Below are positions 59,253-64,000 of a stretch of 64,000 nucleotides of DNA, piece by piece. This DNA comes from Litoreibacter albidus (GTDB lineage: Bacteria > Pseudomonadota > Alphaproteobacteria > Rhodobacterales > Rhodobacteraceae): assembly GCF_900107015.1 (NCBI RefSeq), contig NZ_FNOI01000008.1, positions 62,001 to 126,000 of the forward strand, read 5' to 3'. How positions within the stretch are numbered: position 1 is the stretch's first letter; every line of letters starts with the position of its first letter. The translations under genes and the position numbers were made by a program. The notes under the pieces are model-generated. The model made no database searches. It was not told the DNA's origin and saw only the letters and a list, made by a program, of their open reading frames with translations.

Positions 59253-61154
59253 ATGAAGAACCGCCACTCGCAAGCCCTTGCCCGCCGCCACCCCGCGCAA
59301 AGCCGCAGGATGAAATGGATGGGCGCAGGTTTGTTATTGGTGGCGGCAACGCTGACCTCCGTGAACGTGGCGCGGGCGGAGACGATCATCAAGGCGCACG
59401 GATTTTCCGACTTTGGCGAACTCAAATACCCCGAAGGTTTCGCGCATCTGGACTACGTGAACCCCGACGCCCCAAAGGGCGGCGAGGTGTCGGTCTCCGC
59501 GTCAGGCACCTTTGACAGCATGAACCCGTTCAGCCGCAAAGGCCGCGCAGGTGCGCTGTCAGGCAACGCGTTTGAGCAGTTGATGGTCACCGTGGATGAT
59601 GACCCTTACGGCTCCTACTGCCTGCTGTGCGAGTCGCTGGAGTATCCCGAAAGTCAGGAATGGGTGATCTTCAACCTGCGCCCAGAAGCAAAATTTTCCG
59701 ACGGAACGCCCCTGACGGCGCATGACGTGGTCTTCACCGTGAACAGCGCGCTGACGGACGGCCTGCCGTCCTTCGCCAAGGCCGTATCCAAGTTCTACAA
59801 AAGCTATGAGGCGCTGGACGATCACCGAATCAAATTTACCTTCAACGACGGTCTGCCGCGCAAGGGCTTGATCCTGCAAGCGGGCGCATCCTTCGTGTTC
59901 TCTAAAGCATGGTTCGAGGCGAATAACGCCAACATCAAAGACGCACGGCTGGAGCCGGCTGTTGGCTCTGGGCCATATGTGGCGAAGGTCATCGACCCGC
60001 CCCGCCGCCTGATCTACGAGCGCAACCCTGACTATTGGGGCGCGGACCTGCCGATCAACAAGGGCCGCTGGAATTTCGACAGCATCCGCATCGAGTATTT
60101 CGCCGACGACACGGCGGCGATGGAGGCCTTCAAAAGCGGCGTCTACAACTTCCGCCGCGAAAGCAGCTCCCTCAAGTGGGCCACGGCTTATGACTTTCCG
60201 GGCGTGAAGGATGGCACCATCGTGAAGGCGGAGCTGCCAAACGGCAGCCTGCCCCCAGCATATGGCATGGTCTTCAACCTGCGCCGCGACAAGTTCGACG
60301 ACCCGCGCGTGCGCGAGGCGTTGCAGCTGATGTATAACTTTACATGGACCAACGAGACATTGCAGTTCGGCCTGTTCGCCCAGCGGGATTCGTTCTGGCA
60401 GAACACCGATCTGGCGGCGCATGGCGTGGCCGAAGGGTTGGAGTTGGAGTATCTCAAATCCGTCGAGCACCTGCTGGAGGACAAATCCGTCCTGACAGAG
60501 CCTGTGGTGATGGCGCACAAAAGCAGCGGTCGGCAATTGGACCGCAAGAACATGCGCAAGGCCAACGCGCTGCTGGCAGAGGCCGGCTGGGAAGCTGACG
60601 CGAACGGTGTTTTGTCGAAAGACGGCAAGCCGCTGGAGATTGAGTTTCTGTCGGGCAGCGTCGCCTACGACCGCCTGATCCAGCCCTATATCGAGAATCT
60701 GAAGCGCGTGGGCATCCAAGCCAAATACACCCGCGTCGACCCCGCCCAATACACCAACCGCGAGCGCGGGTTTGACTGGGATATGATCTACGACGGCTAC
60801 GCGAACTACATCCAAGAAGACAACGGCATCTCGCAGCGCTTCGGCTCTGAAGATGCGGAGTATTCGCTATTCAACCCGTCGGGTTACAGCTCTCCGGCGG
60901 TGGATGCGCTGATCAAGGTGATGCTGGACGCCAAGACGCTGGAGGAGATGCAAGCCGCCGTGCGCGCCGCTGACCGTATCCTGCGCGCCGCGCGGATCAT
61001 GATCCCCGCGTGGTACAATGACACCTTCTGGGTCGCCTATTACGATATGTTTGAGCACCCCGAAAAATTGCCGCCGCTGGCCTTGGGTCATCTTGATTTT
61101 TGGTGGTATAACGCTGACAAGGCTGCGGCCTTGAAGGCAAAAGGCGCCCTCTAG
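59253..61154 (+). CDS. yejA: Peptide/microcin C-type ABC transporter substrate-binding protein (YejA)
   Basis: The 633 aa protein has a signal peptide (MKWMGAGLLLVAATLTSVNVARA region, about residues 20-42) and the extended type II binding fold (SBP_bac_5) of the YejA group: HGFSDFGELKYPEGFAHLDY at the start and LPPALGHLDFWWYN-like C-terminus. In E. coli YejABEF imports microcin C and small formylated peptides. GGAGGA lies before ATG 59253; an ATG at 59229 is possible but not supported. It leads the yejABEF operon. Confidence 0.93.
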   Translation: MKNRHSQALARRHPAQSRRMKWMGAGLLLVAATLTSVNVARAETIIKAHGFSDFGELKYPEGFAHLDYVNPDAPKGGEVSVSASGTFDSMNPFSRKGRAGALSGNAFEQLMVTVDDDPYGSYCLLCESLEYPESQEWVIFNLRPEAKFSDGTPLTAHDVVFTVNSALTDGLPSFAKAVSKFYKSYEALDDHRIKFTFNDGLPRKGLILQAGASFVFSKAWFEANNANIKDARLEPAVGSGPYVAKVIDPPRRLIYERNPDYWGADLPINKGRWNFDSIRIEYFADDTAAMEAFKSGVYNFRRESSSLKWATAYDFPGVKDGTIVKAELPNGSLPPAYGMVFNLRRDKFDDPRVREALQLMYNFTWTNETLQFGLFAQRDSFWQNTDLAAHGVAEGLELEYLKSVEHLLEDKSVLTEPVVMAHKSSGRQLDRKNMRKANALLAEAGWEADANGVLSKDGKPLEIEFLSGSVAYDRLIQPYIENLKRVGIQAKYTRVDPAQYTNRERGFDWDMIYDGYANYIQEDNGISQRFGSEDAEYSLFNPSGYSSPAVDALIKVMLDAKTLEEMQAAVRAADRILRAARIMIPAWYNDTFWVAYYDMFEHPEKLPPLALGHLDFWWYNADKAAALKAKGAL

Positions 61155-61188
61155 AGGCGTCGGATAGAACAGGCGGTACGACCCCGAT

Positions 61189-62274
61189 ATGGGCGCATAT
61201 ATCCTCAGACGGCTGTTGCTGGTGATCCCGACATTGATCGGGATCATGATCGTGAATTTCGCGTTAACGCAGTTCGTGCCTGGTGGCCCGATCGAGCAGA
61301 TCATCGCCAACCTTGAAGGTCAGGGCGATGTGTTCGAGGGCATCTCCGGCGGAAGCAACGACAGCCAGTTGGAAAGCCTGAGCACCGACAGCAAATACGA
61401 GGGCGCGCGCGGCTTGCCGCCGGAATTCATCGCCAAGCTGGAGAAAGAGTTCGGCTTCGACAAACCGCCGGTGGAGCGGTTCCTCAACATGATGTGGAAT
61501 TATCTGCGGTTCGATTTCGGCGAAAGCTACTTCCGGTCCGTCAGTGTGATTGATCTGGTGTTGGAGAAAATGCCCGTGTCGATCACGCTGGGTCTGTGGT
61601 CCACCCTGATTGCCTATATGGTGTCGATCCCACTGGGTATCCGCAAGGCGGTTCGTGACGGCTCCAGCTTTGATACGTGGACCTCTGCGCTGATCATCAT
61701 GGCCTACTCCATCCCCGGGTTCCTGTTTGCGATCATGCTGCTGGTGTTCTTCGCCGGTGGCTCGTTCTACCAGTGGTTCCCGCTGCGCGGTCTGACGTCC
61801 GACGATTTTGACCAGCTTAGCGCGGTGGGCAAGGTGCTGGACTACCTGTGGCACATCGTGCTGCCGGTCACGGCTTCCACCATCGCGGCCTTTGCCACGC
61901 TGACGCTGTTGACCAAGAACTCTTTCCTCGACGAGATCAAGAAGCAGTATGTGATCACCGCGCAGGCCAAGGGCCTGTCGGAGCGTAAGGTTCTTTATGG
62001 CCACGTGTTCCGCAACGCGATGCTGATCGTAATTGCCGGTTTCCCAAGCCTGTTTATGGGGATTTTCCTGACGGGCTCCCTGATTATCGAGTTGATATTC
62101 TCGCTCGACGGGTTGGGCCGCTTGGCGTTCGAGGCCACGGTCGCGCGCGATTATCCGGTGGTGTTCGGGACGCTTTATTTCTTCGGCCTGCTGGGCCTGA
62201 TCGTCGGCATCCTGTCGGACCTGATGTATGTGTTCGTAGACCCGCGCATCGACTTTGAAAGTCGCGAGACATGA
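61189..62274 (+). CDS. yejB: ABC transporter permease YejB
   Basis: The 361 aa membrane protein has the DppB/OppB-type permease pattern ([21 protein letters not shown] at the N-terminus, then a long periplasmic loop and [20 protein letters not shown]) and the EAA-like loop around [22 protein letters not shown]. It is the first inner-membrane pore subunit. The stop overlaps the yejE start by four bases (ATGA). Confidence 0.95.
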   Translation: MGAYILRRLLLVIPTLIGIMIVNFALTQFVPGGPIEQIIANLEGQGDVFEGISGGSNDSQLESLSTDSKYEGARGLPPEFIAKLEKEFGFDKPPVERFLNMMWNYLRFDFGESYFRSVSVIDLVLEKMPVSITLGLWSTLIAYMVSIPLGIRKAVRDGSSFDTWTSALIIMAYSIPGFLFAIMLLVFFAGGSFYQWFPLRGLTSDDFDQLSAVGKVLDYLWHIVLPVTASTIAAFATLTLLTKNSFLDEIKKQYVITAQAKGLSERKVLYGHVFRNAMLIVIAGFPSLFMGIFLTGSLIIELIFSLDGLGRLAFEATVARDYPVVFGTLYFFGLLGLIVGILSDLMYVFVDPRIDFESRET

Positions 62275-63377
62275 AGCTATCTCCCCTGAACCAGCGCCGC
62301 TGGACCAACTTCAAACGCAACCGCCGTGCGTTGTGGTCGCTGTGGATTTTCTCCGTCTTGTTCGGCCTGTCGCTCTGCGCGGAGTTGATCGCCAACGACA
62401 AGCCGATCTTGGTTAAATACCGTGGGGAACTGTTTACCCCGATCACCAGCTTCTATCCGGAAACCGCCTTTGGCGGCGATCTGCGCACCGAAGCCGTGTA
62501 CCGCGACATAGAGATACAATGCCTGATCAAGACCGGCGGCATCGAGGACTGTTGGGATGACCCTGACGCCGTGATGGAAGAGGCCGCGACAGGCACCTTT
62601 AACGGGGAGCCGGTGGAGCAGGGGTGGATCATCTCCCCAATCATCCCGTTCAGCTACACGACCATCGTGGACCGTCCGGGCACGGCCCCCGCGGCCCCTG
62701 ACGCGATGAACTGGCTGGGCACCGACAACACGTCGCGCGATGTGGCGGCGCGGGTGATCTACGGCTTCCGCCTGTCGATCGTTTTCACCTTGGTGGTCAC
62801 CGTGGCGTCCTCCCTGATCGGGATCGCGGCGGGGGCTGTGCAGGGCTTCTTTGGCGGGCGGGTCGATCTGATCTTCCAGCGCGTTTTGGAAATCTGGGGC
62901 GCGACACCCAGCCTCTATGTCATCATCATCATGTTCGCTATTCTGGGCCGCAGCTTCTGGCTGTTGGTGTTCCTGTCGATCCTGTTCGGCTGGCCCGCTT
63001 TGGTGGGCGTGGTGCGCGCGGAATTCCTGCGTGCGCGCAACTTTGAATACGTCCGCGCAGCGCGTGCCTTGGGGGTGTCCAACACCACGATTATGTTCCG
63101 CCACATGCTGCCCAACGCCATGGTGGCGACGCTGACGTTCCTGCCATTCATCGTCACGGGCACCATCGGGATGTTAGCGGCGCTGGACTTCTTGGGCTTC
63201 GGCTTGCCCGCCTCCGCCCCGTCACTGGGGGAGTTGATTTTGCAAGCCAAGCAAAACCTGCAAGCCCCGTGGCTGGCGATCACGGCTTTCACCACCTTCG
63301 CGGTGATGTTGTCGCTGCTTGTGTTCATATTCGAGGGCGTGCGCGACGCATTTGACCCCAGAAAGACCTTCCAATGA
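62271..63377 (+). CDS. yejE: ABC transporter permease YejE
   Basis: The 368 aa protein has an N-terminal helix after a basic tail ([19 protein letters not shown]), a long periplasmic region specific to YejE (about residues 45-150), and the DppC-type permease domain with [17 protein letters not shown] and [20 protein letters not shown]. It overlaps yejB at its start and yejF at its end, four bases each. Confidence 0.95.
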   Translation: MKLSPLNQRRWTNFKRNRRALWSLWIFSVLFGLSLCAELIANDKPILVKYRGELFTPITSFYPETAFGGDLRTEAVYRDIEIQCLIKTGGIEDCWDDPDAVMEEAATGTFNGEPVEQGWIISPIIPFSYTTIVDRPGTAPAAPDAMNWLGTDNTSRDVAARVIYGFRLSIVFTLVVTVASSLIGIAAGAVQGFFGGRVDLIFQRVLEIWGATPSLYVIIIMFAILGRSFWLLVFLSILFGWPALVGVVRAEFLRARNFEYVRAARALGVSNTTIMFRHMLPNAMVATLTFLPFIVTGTIGMLAALDFLGFGLPASAPSLGELILQAKQNLQAPWLAITAFTTFAVMLSLLVFIFEGVRDAFDPRKTFQ

Positions 63378-64000
63378 CTGTGCTGCTGGACGTCAAAGAC
63401 CTGCGGGTAAGCTTTCGCCAAGATGGCGAAGTGACCGAGGCCGTAAAAGGCGTAAGCTTCCATGTGGACCGTGGTGAAACCGTGGCCTTGGTGGGCGAAT
63501 CCGGTTCCGGCAAATCGGTGTCGGCACTGTCGACGGTGCAGCTTCTGCCCGATAGCGCCACGGTCACGGGGCAGATCAGCTACGACGGCCGTGACCTGTC
63601 CGCCGCGACACAGCGCGAGTTGCGCCAAGTGCGCGGCAACGACATCAGCTTTATCTTCCAAGAGCCGATGACGTCGCTGAACCCGCTGCACACGCTGGAA
63701 AAGCAGATCACCGAAAGCCTGAGCCTGCACCAAGGGTTGCGCGGCGATGCCGCCCGCGCGCGGGTGATCGAGCTGCTCAACAAGGTCGGCATCCGCGATC
63801 CGGAAAGCCGCCTGTCCAGCTATCCGCACCAGCTATCTGGCGGGCAACGCCAGCGCGTGATGATCGCCATGGCGCTGGCCAACGGGCCGGAGCTTTTGAT
63901 TGCGGACGAGCCGACAACCGCGCTCGACGTGACCATTCAGGCGCAAATTCTTGAACTGCTCGCGGATTTGAAAAAGCGCGAAGACATGTCGCTGCTGTTC
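63374..64000 (+). CDS. yejF: ABC transporter ATP-binding protein YejF (5' part, cut by the window edge)
   Basis: The frame opens at ATG 63374, overlapping the yejE stop, and runs off the right edge after 209 codons. The visible first nucleotide-binding domain has Walker A GESGSGKS (about residues 42-49), the Q-loop [15 protein letters not shown], the signature [15 protein letters not shown] and Walker [14 protein letters not shown] YejF protein usually carries a second ATPase domain, which would lie beyond the window. Confidence 0.93.
   Translation, partial: MTVLLDVKDLRVSFRQDGEVTEAVKGVSFHVDRGETVALVGESGSGKSVSALSTVQLLPDSATVTGQISYDGRDLSAATQRELRQVRGNDISFIFQEPMTSLNPLHTLEKQITESLSLHQGLRGDAARARVIELLNKVGIRDPESRLSSYPHQLSGGQRQRVMIAMALANGPELLIADEPTTALDVTIQAQILELLADLKKREDMSLLF

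Noticed and set aside
1-64000. tRNA or rRNA genes
   Set aside because: No cloverleaf-like T-loop block or rRNA segment was recognised; only the SRP RNA was supported.

Overview
The window reads as an ordinary chromosomal segment of a marine-type alphaproteobacterium of the order Rhodobacterales (roseobacter group). The evidence is the high-GC codon use, the rbfA/truB/rpsO/pnp, dnaX/ybaB/recR and rsmB/heparinase/purH neighbourhoods, and the protein families present: twin GcvT-type flavoproteins, DUF3035 and DUF3775 proteins, a YejABEF transporter and a small bacterial SRP RNA. No phage, transposase, integrase, CRISPR array, tRNA or rRNA gene was seen. The assignment rests on recognition, not on a database search.

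Layout. 1-7.3 kb: the end of a probable cupin protein, a LysE-type exporter, two tandem 813-817 aa FAD/GcvT demethylating dehydrogenase-like proteins, a RarD-like exporter and an RluA-type pseudouridine synthase. 7.3-10.8 kb (minus): a VOC protein, a rhodanese and persulfide-dioxygenase-like pair, and an aldehyde dehydrogenase. 10.8-16 kb: 1-Cys peroxiredoxin, an L,D-transpeptidase, pnp and rpsO; an AT-rich DUF2971 gene is inserted between pnp and rpsO in the opposite direction. 16.4-24.3 kb: an RTX-repeat protein, a hydrolase whose catalytic residues match fluoroacetate dehalogenase, DUF1643, a small membrane protein, truB, DUF2233, rbfA, then divergently dapB, an orphan membrane protein and an SDHAF4-like protein. 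24.3-36.4 kb (plus): rsmB, heparinase, purH, lspA, a lipoprotein, an active/inactive pair of M16 peptidases, mutL, rmuC and DUF3775. 36.4-40.4 kb: a saccharopine dehydrogenase (minus) and a one-subunit formate dehydrogenase (plus). 40.6-49.1 kb: a LivGHM-J-F ABC importer bracketed by two CoA ligases. 49-55.5 kb: a pseudo-caspase protein, then recR, ybaB, dnaX, DUF202 and a TetR regulator on minus, and a divergent hydrolase under two TetR boxes. 55.5-59.1 kb: ffs (SRP RNA), nudC, an SRPBCC protein, a Nudix/pheA overlapping pair and a membrane-anchored cytochrome c. 59.2-64 kb: yejABE and the 5' part of yejF, cut by the window edge.

Metabolically the window suits an organism using methylated amines and organic acids. 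The GcvT-type flavoproteins would feed one-carbon units to tetrahydrofolate and formate dehydrogenase would oxidise the resulting formate. The Liv/CoA-ligase cluster looks like uptake plus activation of a carboxylic acid, and the MBL/rhodanese pair handles persulfide sulfur. The most notable points are the dehalogenase-like hydrolase with a complete substrate pocket, a catalytically dead caspase-like envelope protein, a nested palindromic element after truB, a 13-bp hairpin enclosing the start codons of the rarD-like gene, and the foreign-looking DUF2971 gene splitting rpsO from pnp. I found no clear multi-gene system that is wholly undescribed.
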